In this document: in pieces, positions 43,468-54,628 of the stretch
Numbering within the stretch: the first letter of the stretch is position 1
How the letters are laid out: each line of letters opens with the position of its first letter
Source: Solen grandis
Taxonomy: Eukaryota; Mollusca; Bivalvia; Adapedonta; Solenidae
Assembly: GCA_021229015.1 (NCBI GenBank)
Contig: CM037783.1
Location: forward strand, 28,218,605-28,282,604
Length of the DNA: 64,000 nt
Direction of reading: 5' to 3'
The notes under the pieces: model-generated
The model's input: the letters and a program-made list of their open reading frames with translations, nothing else
What the model was told of the DNA's origin: nothing
Database searches by the model: none
Position numbers and translations under genes: made by a program

Positions 43468-44495
43468 TAACAAAAGCTGTCAGAGGACAGCACTCCCGAC
43501 TATTTAAAATGCTTGTTGGTAAATGACATGAAATTTATTTCAGTTCTTTCCCTTCTTATACCCTGTAATAATACTCAAAAATGATATACCTTGCTAGTCT
43601 AATACCCTAATAGGTTAGACGTCTAAAATCAATCCATGCCTAGTTACTGAACATAAGCATAAACACTTTAACAAGCAAACTTAACAATATCCAAGTTAGA
43701 AAAGGGCCATCATTTGCATAAAATTCAGTCAAAGATATATCCTCCTTGGTTTTCTGATGCCCCTGAACACACTCCTTAACGTTCTAGTTAATATTACAGA
43801 TAATGTCTGTGATATAAGCTGAATAGTAGCTTGCATGCAAAACTTTAACCAAAAAGTCTAAGTCTAAAGACGGCATTATATTCAGTCAAAAACTATCTGC
43901 CACTTTAGTATGATACCATTTGACGTATTAAAGATGTTTCAAATTACACCTATGCCTGGTTACTGAAATATAAGCATGAAATTCTTTGCATGCAAACCAT
44001 TAACAAAAATTTCTAAGTTAAAAGGGGGCCATAAATTGAAAAATATTCCATCAAGTGTTATCTTCCTTGATGATCCCTAATCATATTAAAGGTGTTTCAA
44101 ATCAATCTCATGCCTGGATACAGAGATATAAGCAAGAAACTACCTTACATGCAAAACTTTAACCAAATTTCTAAGTTAAAAATGTGGCAATATATTGTAA
44201 TATATTCCATCAAAAATTATCTTACTTGGTTGTCTGTTGCCCCTTAACATATTCATAAACTTTCAATATCATGAATGTTTTTTGTGATACAAGCTGGATA
44301 GTAGCTTGCATGCAAAACTTTAACCAAATTTTCTATTGCATGCAAAACTTTAAACAAATATTTCTAAGTTAAAAAGGGGACAAATGTACATTAAATACAG
44401 TCAAGATTTATCTCCCTTGGTTGTCTGATGCCCCTGAACATATTCAAAAACTTTCAAGTCAATACCATAAATGGTTTTTGAGATATAAGGTTGAT
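43468..44495 (+). repeat. Hairpin head plus diverged ~160-bp tandem modules
   Basis: The head at 43471-43508 (AAAAGCTGTCAGAGGACAGCAC, then CCCGACTATTTAAAATG) is the same hairpin-plus-CGACTATT motif as at 15835 and 16370. About five to six diverged modules of roughly 150-165 bp follow. Each has CTAAGTTAAAA-G, a GGGGCCATAAATTG-like word, ATTCAGTCAA or ATTCCATCAA, a TTATCTTCCTTGGTTGTCTGATGCCCCT-like block, an ATATAAGC word and TTGCATGCAAAACTTTAACCAAA. A partial unit at 44325-44365 is locally duplicated. Non-coding. Confidence 0.75.
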
Positions 44496-44867
44496 ACTCT
44501 CTATTCGTCTTACACGTTCCTAAACTTCCTGATTAGGCCATTCATAAACTATTGCAAAAACTTTATTGTTATTAACTTCCTTATTTAAATCAATGCAAAT
44601 GGTATTGTGCAATTCCGTTTAGTTGTGGCTTTGCTATGATTGACAAATTTGAGTCTATTCTGTTCTCTTCAGGAGAAACCTTAACAAATATCAAAATATG
44701 TATTACCGGCAATACAGATATTCCAATTCAAAATGACACTGAATTTAACTGAGACATAAGTTTTTATCTTTGTAATGGCTAAATAGTAATCCCAGTAATT
44801 AGTTTATTTATTCAACATTTCGATTATCTAAATTATACTGCAAAAGAATCCCACAAAGTGATTGGGT

Positions 44868-45330
44868 TCAACTGTTGTCGACGTTATCCATTAGTCGCTA
44901 CCGACTGCTGTCGTTGTACTCAAATTTCGAAGACATGCCAACCTTTAACAGCTTATATCTCTTTTAGAAAAGCGTTTGAAAAGCCGTGATTCGGACCAGT
45001 AAAGACAGAATGTTAAAGTTAATGATGCTTAGCTTGAAATTATTCATTACAACCAGAAAACGCTAGTTTTTTTGACTGAAGGTCCAATGACTCATCCCAT
45101 CGAAATTCCTGATCATTTTGCATTCAACTTCAATATAAAAAAGCGTTTACAGGACCAACAGTTTGTCAGCAGATCACCTTTTAGATAGGCTTTGATATAA
45201 TAAACTTAATTTTACTCCAAATTGTCTAGAAAATTTAAAAACCGCTACTCAACTTGTTTAGCCACTGCTCTCCGCTCTACATGTATATAGCACGACTGTT
45301 GTCGTTGTTTCCAACTAATGTCTCATTTTC
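44868..45330 (-). repeat. Right member of the ~450-bp diverged inverted pair
   Basis: Inverse of 40450-40905, diverged by substitutions and small indels. The pair could be the long termini of a ~4.9-kb element, or two independent dispersed repeats that happen to face each other; the interior has no transposase. Confidence 0.85.
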
Positions 45331-47640
45331 GATTTAATTTTGTGAACCATTATGCTTTATTCTGAATTCTTTATGTGCTTGACATTCCAGTAAAAACGTT
45401 CAGTTGTAAACTTGGTATTGCATAATTTGCAGTGACCACCCTCTTAAAAATGTGTTGTCCTCTGCTCCCAGGTAAAATTTTATCATTCTCACTTAACCTA
45501 AGATTCACATAAGTTTATATTTGGGAGATGTATATCCTTCCAATGAGGTTAACATAAAGCGAGATAAAAAAAATAAATAATGACAACCGTGTAGACAAAA
45601 CTAAAATGATAAAACTAAAGCAGATATGCCAGAAAAAAAATGAAGCAAATATTTTACAACCAACTAAGCCGGAAAACAATGATAACTAAAATCGTTTCAT
45701 AAGTATTAAATTAAAAGAATGTTATATTACGTAAATCTAAGAAGCATGTTAATTTTGAAACTGGCTCATATGGGATAAAAACAACTAGGTCATTAGCTTT
45801 CATCATTTAAGTTTTTTCTTTCTTTAAAATAATGTTCTGGTTTTCACTTTAACTGTAAAAAAAGAAAAGAAAAAAAGGAAAAAAAACTTCGCTGCATACG
45901 AATATGAAAATCTGAAAGGTCACTGTTCCAGTTTTTATGCTAAGCTTGTAAATCCATGGAACCGTTTTAAATAATAGCTAGAATATTTAGCTCTCGCTAA
46001 AAAATATAATTTTATAAATATAGAAGACGTGCATACCAATGTAGTTCAGTTAATCTGAATAAATGTTTTAAATATGTTCAGGTACTCCACTTTTTACAGA
46101 AACCCATAGAATATTTCGAAAAAGGAGAGACAATTACATTTTATTTTCAAACAAATTAATTTAATATATCTAAGTACAATTGAATATAGCTTATGGGCCT
46201 GATATACATATTTCCTTTCGTCTCTTTAAACGTTTAATTTTACACGCACGACTCATACAAGATTCAAACAAACAAACAAAGAATACGTGATAAAATATGA
46301 GCAATTATGAAATAGAACATACTATAATATTCTTAATAACTGGAACACTGAAGGGCAGAACATAAATAAATGTAGTATTGCAAGATCTGGTATTTCAGCA
46401 GGATTTGCAAATAGAATTACTAATGTATTAGAATACCTTCGTCATTAATGTACAAGCATCTACATTTCGGGGAATATATGAATAACGCGGATAATAATTG
46501 AAGAAATTCATATATGAAATATATTATAATAAACTTTATTAATCCATCGAAATTAGAATGATAGTATCATGTTTCTTTTATTTGTTCATGTTCAGTTTAA
46601 TCTTTCTTCACATCTTATCTCCTAAGATTTTATGACTATTTTTTATGTTCCAATGTCTGAATATTTTATGTTGATTGGTGAAGATTTGCACTAAATAATC
46701 TACCTACTAGACACATACACGTGTTAAGTCTCAGTAATAAACAGCAATAAACATAGAAACATTAACATCGAATTCAACAATAACAACAAAAAAGGAACAT
46801 TTAACACAAATTTTGTCAATACTGGTGTTAATTTCCATAAAAAGATCATAAATAAAGATATTTTTGTTTACCTTTATATCAAAACACCTATTTTAATGTA
46901 TTACATATGGATATAAAGTACAAATTTTAAGATGTATATAAGTACAATTACCTTGAAAATATTTGAAATTATCCAAAGATTTCTGCAAATGCCTTCACCG
47001 AACTTGAAAACGTTTTCACTTAACACTGAATTGAACAACAGGACACACTCAAAAGGCGCGCAAAACTGTTATGGACACAAAAGGAAGTTTTTCCTTAATT
47101 TATCAAGTGGCTAACCCACGTGACATTTTATTTAGCTAACTTTCTTATTCAAAATGCCCAAATAAGGCGAAAACCATATCTGTATCAGATTTTATCTTGT
47201 TATATATAAGATGTCTTGTTATATATAAGATGTCACTTAAAAACGCGTTTTCAACTCCTGTGACCCGATATGCTAAAAATCACTGTTCATGGGAAAGTCT
47301 TTTTTTTTCGCAAACGCCACTTTGGGGAAAATAGAATTAAATGTAGAATAGGATATCCCCTAAGCAAATGTTTGCAGTACCATGTGACACGTTCTGCAGC
47401 ATGGCGTCTTTATCATTTACAGATAGCGAATTCGTAAGTTCGGACTGTTAAGTGAGCGCATGAACGAAGAGGAAATGTGATCACCCAGGTGACGGCGAAT
47501 CTAAATATGCATAGTGTACCATAATATATGACACTAGTGACACACTTATAAAATCACAGATTACTTATTAAATTACCAAGTGTCATATATGAATGTAATG
47601 GGGGGAAATGTAAATTTCAAAAGGTACTTGAACTGGTATG
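45331..47640. other. Gene-free AT-rich stretch
   Basis: No recognisable coding or element sequence. It contains a 19-bp tandem duplication at about 47201-47240 (CTTGTTATATATAAGATGT twice). The frame at 46932-47114 shows no family resemblance. Confidence 0.6.
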
Positions 47641-47645
47641 ATGTC

Positions 47646-47667
47646 ATGACGTTATTGGTAACGTCAT
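47646..47667. promoter_or_regulatory. Palindrome with two CRE-like half sites (TGACGT/ACGTCA)
   Basis: ATGACGTTA-TTGG-TAACGTCAT is a perfect 9-bp inverted repeat. TGACGT is the CREB/ATF half site. It lies ~200 bp beyond the frameshifted galactose-binding exon in that exon's transcription direction. A regulatory role is speculative; it may be chance or a repeat. Confidence 0.3.
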
Positions 47668-47850
47668 CAAAATGTCTCTTTTTTTTTCAAAGTAGCGTCG
47701 GCACAAGTTATATAATTCAACAAATAGTGGGGCTTTTTAGGGCCATATATTAGTGGAATCGTGCACATTGGGTAGAAAGCATGAAACCTGACACACATTC
47801 TAAACTACCCATACTGAATATTTTTAGATATAGAACCAAGTTAACACGCC

Positions 47851-48267
47851 CTATGTTGACCTTGACGGCCATTTTGAAAGATGACCGATAATTTCTTCAA
47901 ATGTTTTTATCTTTCTAACGAGATGCAGCAAAGGTATAATCTCTGTGTCTAAATATACACATTTGTGGCATAGGAAGCCATTGGACTTACAATTATGTCG
48001 AATTATAAAAAAAAATCGTAAAGAAACAAGAGTGTTCCTTCGAATAGAAGTAGTTGATGATGGTAAGATACTTCCACCCATCATACCGCCGTACAAGGTG
48101 ACGGTTGACACTGCATACATCGTGCCTAGGTCCACACGTAGCCTGCCATACAAGTGTTCAATAATCACACGTGTAACTAGAGTACAGGCCGTCTACCGCA
48201 CGTTCAGCTGGCCAACTACCATATGCATAATCCATAGTTACTTCTTTACCCAGTGCTCTATTCAAAT
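47851..48267 (-). pseudogene. Galactose-binding (F5/8-type-like) exon, frameshifted, of a MEGF-like gene
   Basis: On the minus strand a good acceptor (CTGTCCTCTTTCAG) ends at 48268. The next bases read, in phase 1, LNRALGKEVTMDYAYGSWPA then ERAVDGLYSSYTC. The frame then shifts, and the adjacent frame continues with IIEHLYGRLRVDLGTMYAVS and TVTLYGG. ALGKxVT...GSWPAxxAVDG...VDLGxxYxVxxVTLY is the pattern of the eukaryotic galactose-binding/F5/8-type modules that head many molluscan MEGF10-like and fucolectin-like extracellular proteins. The shift near 48170-48178 is either a real lesion or a sequencing indel. The 3' exon limit is not clear; the similarity fades by about 48060, although the open frame continues to 47851. 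Confidence 0.65.
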
Positions 48268-50526
48268 CTGAAAGAGGACAGTTTACATATTTTGTCACTT
48301 TTCATAATTCTTTGGAATGTGATATGGAATGATGGTAAATGCATTTTTCTATCAGAAATATTATCAATAAAATTTCATTAAACGGGGAATATTGTAAATA
48401 CAACAGACTTGCGAATATTTAACAAATATCTAGAAAACAATCGGTCTTCCAAAAACAGGCTTGTAGGGACTTCCTCGTTAAAAATAGGAAATATATTATG
48501 GACAGGAACGGACAGTTATGAAGATCTAAGAGATGATAAGTCAACGACTACAACAACTCGGTCATGGGGGCCTTTTGGCACCCGATGGGTCGGCTGTCAA
48601 GTTGTCATAAGTAATAAATACAAAGAGCCATTAATATGGTAAATAAAACGTTATGACTGATGTATATTTACTCTGTATGGAATGGAATCGTATTCTACTT
48701 CATGCTTCTGAGTTTTATTCTGATTAGTATTTAGACACACACCTTAATATACCAACAACACAGGAATCTGCAGTGTTGATTACAACACCAACAAGTCATT
48801 TAAGTTTCTATCTAAAAGTCACTTGAGTTGTTTCGTTAATACAATCAACATACAAAGAATTTAAAGACTATTTATGTATGTTTGACTTTTTATATTTAGC
48901 ACTGTCGTTTAGTAGCAAAAAAAAAAACACAAAAAAAAAAAACAAAAAACAATGCGCATATCTGTGTATACCTACGCTAAGATTAACAAGTACTACAGTA
49001 TTTCTCAACTGGACAGTATTTCAATTTATTACAGACCATTACTAATGTAAACACGTAAGCAGATAATAAAGAAAAATCTTTTCAGTTGATTCAATATGTT
49101 TCAGGTTCAGAAAGGATGGATTTCATTTAGAATTAAATGGATACTGGCGCTCTTTAAGTGACTCATCCGTCATTATCTTAATATCATGATCCATCAAGTG
49201 ATCGTTAAATGTAATTTAAGTAGCGGGTCCCGGGACATATGACTGTCCCTTTGCGAATCAAACAAGTTGGACAGGTGACAAAATAAACCCTAGAAAGGAT
49301 GATATTGTGATCCAATCATTAAGACACGAGATAAATAATACATGTACTTAAATAAGTCCACTAAAACCTAGAGTATATCTTTATTTTTTTGTTCGAAACA
49401 TTAGTATCCGAATCTAAAAGTCCAATTCAAACGGATCGTCTATCAAAAATTCGCCAAAGTCTGCCATCACTCTGTGGGCCGATCATCACTGCAGACGAAG
49501 CGGTTCAATGAAAAAAGTTCTTTTTATATTTTTGTCGGATAAAAAATTATATTTACTTTTTAAATTTTATTATTATATAAACATTTTTTTATATATTTTG
49601 TTTTTTTTTGTTCTGTAAACGATTTCGCAAATAAATATACTATTTCTCTTCGATATATTATTGTTTTGTTAGGAAATGCGATGTACGCATGTGCGTCATA
49701 ATTTGCATGTAAAATGAGGTCACATTGATATTACTACGCTAGTTATCAGGCAGTAAATTCAAGGCAAATTTAACGAAATTTCTTTCCCTATCAAAACACG
49801 TTTCTGAAATAAATATATCTTCTTAAATCTTTATTCTACATTTAAAAAATCAAGCACGTGCTTATGTATGTAAATTTGGATAGAAACAAAGGTTTTCGTA
49901 GTTCTAGTCATTGTTCCGTAACTTTAAATGTTTCTTGCAACATGGTTTGTATACAGAATTGTTTTTGTGTGGAACCGACGACTTGTCAACGTATCTAATG
50001 AAGCATGATGTAATGTCATACTGTTATATGTATGTTTAATATAGCATTGCATATCATTGTTACTTGCAGTCTCATCTTATGACAGATAATAAAGAATATT
50101 ATTCTATATGTGTATATATGTTGTCGTTTTGGAAAATCGACAAGGCGATATTTACTGATTAGGCGGAGGTAAGGGTGGCCCGACTTGGATTTTGGAGTTT
50201 GACGCATCTTTTTAAAATAAACTCTCGGTTACATGAATAAGAATACATGTACAACAACTATGTTCCGCATGCAGATGTTATTTTTTGGCAAACCTATTTA
50301 GCTATCGCCATATCTTTGCAATAATGCAAAATTATGACTCAGTGTTATTAGTAAATAATTCATTGTGAGAGATTTTGAGTAAGAAAATAGTGAAATGAAG
50401 AATGATATTCAGTGAATAATTAACTCCTATAAAATGCATTTTATTAAAACTTTCTATTAATGAAAACCTTAATATAATCATAATCTCTTTCTGTAACCAA
50501 CACCTTCTGAAATAAAACCAGTTTAC
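48268..50526. other. Intron or intergenic stretch, no further exon recognised
   Basis: Upstream (on the minus strand) of the galactose-binding exon. There are A-rich tracts (48920-48950) and T-rich tracts (49560-49615). The plus-strand frame 48409-48642 resembles nothing known. The ATATG-rich sequence at 49990-50130 is unremarkable. Confidence 0.45.
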
Positions 50527-50664
50527 TGATAGTACAGTTGTTTCCCGCTCAACTGAAGGCACAGTGACTTCCCGGGCACGCGCAAGTCTCGTGATGACAT
50601 GTCGCATTGCCCGTACATCCACAAATTCCAGCACAGAATCTACCAAACTGACCGTGATCTCATT
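50527..50664 (-). pseudogene. EGF-like exon with two nonsense codons, MEGF-like gene
   Basis: Minus strand, 138 bp between an acceptor TTAATTCTAG (ending at 50665) and a donor ATCA|GTAAAC (junction at 50527), phase 1 at both ends. The readable protein is stop, then DHGQFGRFCAGICGCTGNAT, CHHETCACPGSHCAFS, stop, AGNNCTI. The Cys spacing fits an EGF/laminin-type repeat of MEGF10/SREC-style receptors. The first stop sits where a Cys is expected (TGA for TGY) and the second where a Trp is expected (TGA for TGG), both single-base changes. Preserved splice sites with two stops suggest recent decay, or a diverged exon that is skipped. Confidence 0.65.
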
Positions 50665-50842
50665 CTAGAATTAAGAGGTAATCAATGTGTACTAAAATTT
50701 ATAAAAAATACCCCCTCTCACTCTTACTAAATTTATTTTATTTATTTCGTTCATTACAAATTGACATTATATGCCATATTACATTTAAATTATTTGTATG
50801 GGTATATCATTGCTATAATTTGTAACACATTCAATCAGTCTT

Positions 50843-51005
50843 AGTGGCCCCATTGGCCGAGTGGTCTAACCACTGACTTACGACCCCAGACCCTCACCGC
50901 TTGTTCGAATAGTAGTATAAACATTTCCTATATTTATTGGAAGGAAGCCTTTCAGTTCGTTGCTGGATCTATCTGTTTGTACTCTGTGAATAAAAAGTGT
51001 ACACA
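50843..51005 (+). mobile_element. Decayed tRNA-derived SINE (GGTTCGAATCCCGG family), plus strand
   Basis: GTGGCCCCATTGGCCGAGTGG (50845-50865; A-box TTGGCCGAGTGG) then CCTCACCGCTTGTTCGAATAG, with a damaged B-box. The body GGAAGGAAGCCTTTCAGTTCG and TGTACTCTGTGAA parallels 31487-31745. It lies in the stretch between the two EGF-like exons, apparently in an intron. Confidence 0.75.
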
Positions 51006-51809
51006 GACCATCTTTTTATCTACAGACATATTGTTTTGTGAAAAAGTTGTTGTAGTTGTTTATATATTTTACCATTTCCACTATCTTATTACTAAAGACA
51101 GTATGAACATGTATTTACATGTTAAAGAATCTCTTAGCGCATATAAGTAGTGGTTTTTGTATAGTAAATTCGAGTTTTGTATATGTCAGCAACTGGCTAT
51201 AGAATAAAACCAAAAGAAAACAAAATGTTGAAAATGAATTATATATATTCATTTTAATCAGAAAAGCATCCTACTTTAAATATCGTTAGTATTTTCCTGT
51301 GCGATTTCGAAATTGCGTATACCTCTTTCCGAAATATGGGTGTTGTGAATGATCACCAAACTCGAAACGTTTTAGGTTAACAAACTCGTTATCTCAAATA
51401 TATATAAGCTAAATCAGAGCAGCATATTTAAACATCTATAAATCATTAAAAAACATTCTTCTAAAATTTACTTGGGGATCTTCGAAATTCATGAGAAACG
51501 GGAACGGCAATATACCTCGGAATCGACGAAAATCATGATATTCGGGAACGCCAATAAACCTCGAATTATGTATGTTTCTCGAATCATTTCTCGGATAATC
51601 GCAATGTTATTGATAATATGTAACTTTAATTTAACTTTAAAACTTTATTATCATCATTAATTTAATTGAAAATATAACTTTCTATTTATCTAAATAAATA
51701 AATAAAATAATGCATTTAAAATGGTATGAATTTTAAATGTAAAAATCTTTGTATCAAAGCTGAATAAGAAAGGAAAGCGCAATATAGAAATTAATATAAA
51801 ACTGTATAC
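51006..51809. other. Probable intron sequence
   Basis: Between the two EGF-like exons. AT-rich, no exon seen. At 51476-51600 two similar CTCGGAATCG and CTCGAATTATG segments (with GGGAACGGCAATA and GGGAACGCCAATA) form a short diverged duplicate about 63 bp apart. Confidence 0.5.
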
Positions 51810-51953
51810 CTTGTTTACACCTATTCCCGGTATAACCCGGGCCACAGGCCTCACAATCGCCATTATCAGGGTCACACGCAGTCCCGTTCTCACAGTGGCC
51901 GCACATGAGCTGGCAACCAGGTCCACATCTGCCAGCTTGGCAGGCATGTAAGA
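51810..51953 (-). CDS. Intact EGF-like (MEGF10/SREC-type) exon, 48 codons, phase 1-1
   Basis: Minus strand, 144 bp with acceptor TATTCTAG (ending at 51954) and donor CAAG|GTATAC (junction at 51810), phase 1 at both ends, so it can be added or removed without shifting the frame. Read in phase it has no stop: LHACQAGRCGPGCQLMCGHC then ENGTACDPDNGDCEACGPGY and TGNRCKQ. Nine cysteines with CxxGxxG-type spacing and CGPGYTGNRC at the end are typical of EGF/laminin-type repeats in extracellular receptors of the MEGF/SREC group. These are large, multi-repeat, single-pass membrane proteins involved in engulfment and adhesion in animals. Downstream exons appear decayed, so whether the gene is expressed is unknown. 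Confidence 0.75.
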
Positions 51954-52671
51954 CTAGAATACAGAAATATTAATGTGGATAGCTGATTTTATGTAAATAC
52001 ATTAACATATAATAGTATCTGTATTGTATAGAATAATTGATTTGTGAGGTAAAAAGATGTTGACTCATAATTTACAATACTTCTTGGTAGATGATTTGCC
52101 TGCAAAAGACATTTATAATACTGCATCGCTGCGAAATCACGCCGCAGAAAGGTGACATGATGTAATAATAACTAGTCTATATCTATTTTTATTGAATGCG
52201 CGTTCGTACAAATATTCTGTATTTTATTATTTTGCACGATTAACAGTTTCCTTGTTAAACCTTAAAAGAAAGACACTGTAACTCGTGAAAAGGTTCCGAT
52301 TGAAAATCTGGATCGACAGATGCCCTAGATAAAGTATTACGATAAAGTTTCTGTTATCATATGATCAATATGAACGATGTTTATAATAAAAATGATATTT
52401 TACGTTGTTTTGTGCAATAAACGGAGTCATACACAGCTTGGTACTCGTCTAGATATATATCTGTAATTGTACAGAACATTGTCGAGAGGGATTAGTATAA
52501 ATCGACGTAAAATAAATAAGTTTACAAAGTAAACCAAACAATTTAAAATAACCGAATATAAGAATAACAACTCTAAGACTAGTTCAACAAGTCCAGTCTT
52601 TTGATTAGTTTTACAAGCTGATTGTCAAGCAAAAGAGACATGCCAATACTTTTTTACGATTAAATATAAAT

Positions 52672-52745
52672 GACCGGGGATAGAACCTCCAGCATCCCAG
52701 TTACTGAACGGACGCTTTACCAACGCGACTCCCGACACCAGTATT
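52672..52745 (-). mobile_element. tRNA-like sequence, minus strand
   Basis: Minus strand starts TGGTGTCGGGAGTCGCGTTGG (A-box-like AGTCGCGTTGG), has GTCCGTTCAGTAACTGGGATG in the anticodon-arm position and ends GGAGGTTCTATCCCCGGT (B-box-like GGTTCTATCCC). Length and arm order are close to a tRNA, but the acceptor ends pair poorly. A tRNA pseudogene or SINE head is more likely than a working gene. Confidence 0.5.
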
Positions 52746-53181
52746 TATCTTACGGTCCCTAAACCAAATAAAATGTACTTAAATTTCCCCAAGATAAATA
52801 CCATTTATTGTAGCTTGTGTAATTTGCCACTTCACTTCGAATCACGAAAAGAAATGTAAAATATATATGTGAAAATTAAAAGTCATTTGAAGTCAATTTA
52901 AAGGTGTCCAATAACTTACAAGATATAAATATACTGTGATTTAAAATAAAAAAAAAAAAATCAAATTCTAGATATTCACCATCTTAAAATTTATGTTCTA
53001 TGTAGTAGAAAAAAATCCGGATTTTAAAGAAGGAGCGGGAGTAACTATATATGATAACTGTTTAACTTTGTATTATACAAGGTATATATGTAATCCTAAC
53101 TTTCATTTCGTTATACCTAAGCCACATTTGCTCTACGGCGAGGATAAGGCAGCCGTACGGTCCCAAAAACGAGAAATGACA

Positions 53182-53212
53182 GCGGTGACCGCAGAAAATC
53201 TGCGGTGACTGC
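53182..53212. repeat. Short hairpin (CCGCAG/CTGCGG core)
   Basis: GCGGTGACCGCAGA and TCTGCGGTGACTGC pair at 12 of 14 positions around a three-base loop. Confidence 0.8.
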
Positions 53213-53876
53213 ATAGTCTTTCTAAGGCACATCCCTACAACTATAAGAATGTAAGGCATATGGGACTGCTTCTGTAAATTATATAGAAATGATAAGCCCC
53301 GTTTTGGTAAATAATTTACACATGCCTCATGACTAAAAGGCCAAACGGAAGTCGCAAGTTTTCTGTCACCACACTGTAAGGCTAACCTTTTGACTGTTAT
53401 TGAATGCTGCAACGTCCCTAGAATTAATACTGCCCGTGTAAATTTCAGAACTGACGGCCGCCGTGGTAAATGAGACTTTATTTTACTTACATATACAGGT
53501 GTCTTTCAAGCTAATTATGTAATAGTTTATGTTGCCTCTCTCACAGTTTTCATTTAAATTGAGTAAAAAGAAGAATGAGGTTTTAAACATACTGTTTTTC
53601 GTCGATAATTCAGTCCCTCAAAAATAGATAAAAGCTACATTGTTGTCACATTTAAATGTTGATTTACCGAATACAGTTAAAATAATGGAAATTATTATAA
53701 ATGTATATGAAAAATTAAGTATCGAGTATCGTGAAATATTTGGGATAAAATATTTTTATTGAATAAAGAGTTTTAGAATTTTGTAATTGTGTACTTAAAT
53801 TTTGATGATATAAGACAATATACTCAACGTCGGCAGACAAATCCACAAGCTATGTTAGTATGCTATTTGTTTTGTG

Positions 53877-53877
<1 letters not shown>

Positions 53878-53914
<37 letters not shown>
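53878..53914. repeat. (CA)n microsatellite
   Basis: About 18 CA units. Confidence 0.95.
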
Positions 53915-53916
<2 letters not shown>

Positions 53917-54511
53917 TATATTTTGCCTGTCAACAAAAACATGCATGTCCATTTGAGTTATTGACCTTCTGAAATTTGTTAATAAAATCTTGAATTTTAT
54001 CAAAATGATATTCTTAGAAGCACATTTAGACTTTTGGGCTGAACGTTATAACTGGCTGCATTATATTTTAGTTTCTAAAATCTCTATTACTGTAATCCCC
54101 ATCAATGCCGAATATCGTTTTCCAAAGATATTTATTGATTGTTCTAATATCGATTCGATCAAGTGTATGTCTTTAAAACGTTTGAGCAATAAACTTTTTT
54201 ATATTCAAGTATAACACTAAGAAAATGATTTATACAAAGTAGCTTTGGCACAATTATTGTTTTATATTAAATGGTTAATTGGCATTTTTAATTATGATTC
54301 TTTAATATTTAACAAGTCACAACCTGAAATCCTAACAACAAAAGAATTCCAACAAAGTTCAAAAGAACAAAAACATACTGTTACGTTATTCCAAGACTTC
54401 AGAAACACAACCATAACTTTAGGCCTAAATGGACACAGTGAATAGTGGGATATTAACATGAGAAATACTTGATTGGTGTGATGCAATATGGAGGCATCTA
54501 CCAAATGGTTA
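53915..54511. other. Gene-free stretch up to duplication copy B
   Basis: AT-rich, two short frames (53990-54214, 54245-54445) without any recognisable motif. Whether this sequence belongs to the duplication cannot be told, because the matching part of copy A lies before the window. Confidence 0.55.
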
Positions 54512-54628
54512 ACATAGTATGAACTACATTTGTATGCAAGGGATGTCCGCCAGTTCACTCTTTATGCTATTGAATTATGCTATCCATTGGTTTTATTTGG
54601 CAACATTTGATTTCTTCTTACATTTCTT

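Larger units (their letters stand above)
51954..53877. other. Stretch upstream of the EGF exon, no further exon recognised
   Basis: It holds a tRNA-like sequence at 52672-52745 and a hairpin at 53182-53212. The minus-strand frame 53062-53412 (116 codons) overlaps the hairpin and shows no domain. TACGGCGAGGATAAGGCAGC near 53134-53153 looks like a dispersed repeat word, but I cannot name the family. Confidence 0.45.

Noticed and set aside
48409..48642. 77-codon plus-strand frame
   Set aside because: Opposite strand to the MEGF-like exons, and no recognisable motif.
52672..52745. Functional tRNA gene on the minus strand
   Set aside because: Arm order is right, but acceptor ends pair poorly and the B-box departs from consensus.
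53062..53412. 116-codon minus-strand frame upstream of the EGF exon as a further exon
   Set aside because: No EGF-type cysteine spacing and no flanking phase-1 splice sites; it spans a hairpin and a likely dispersed repeat.
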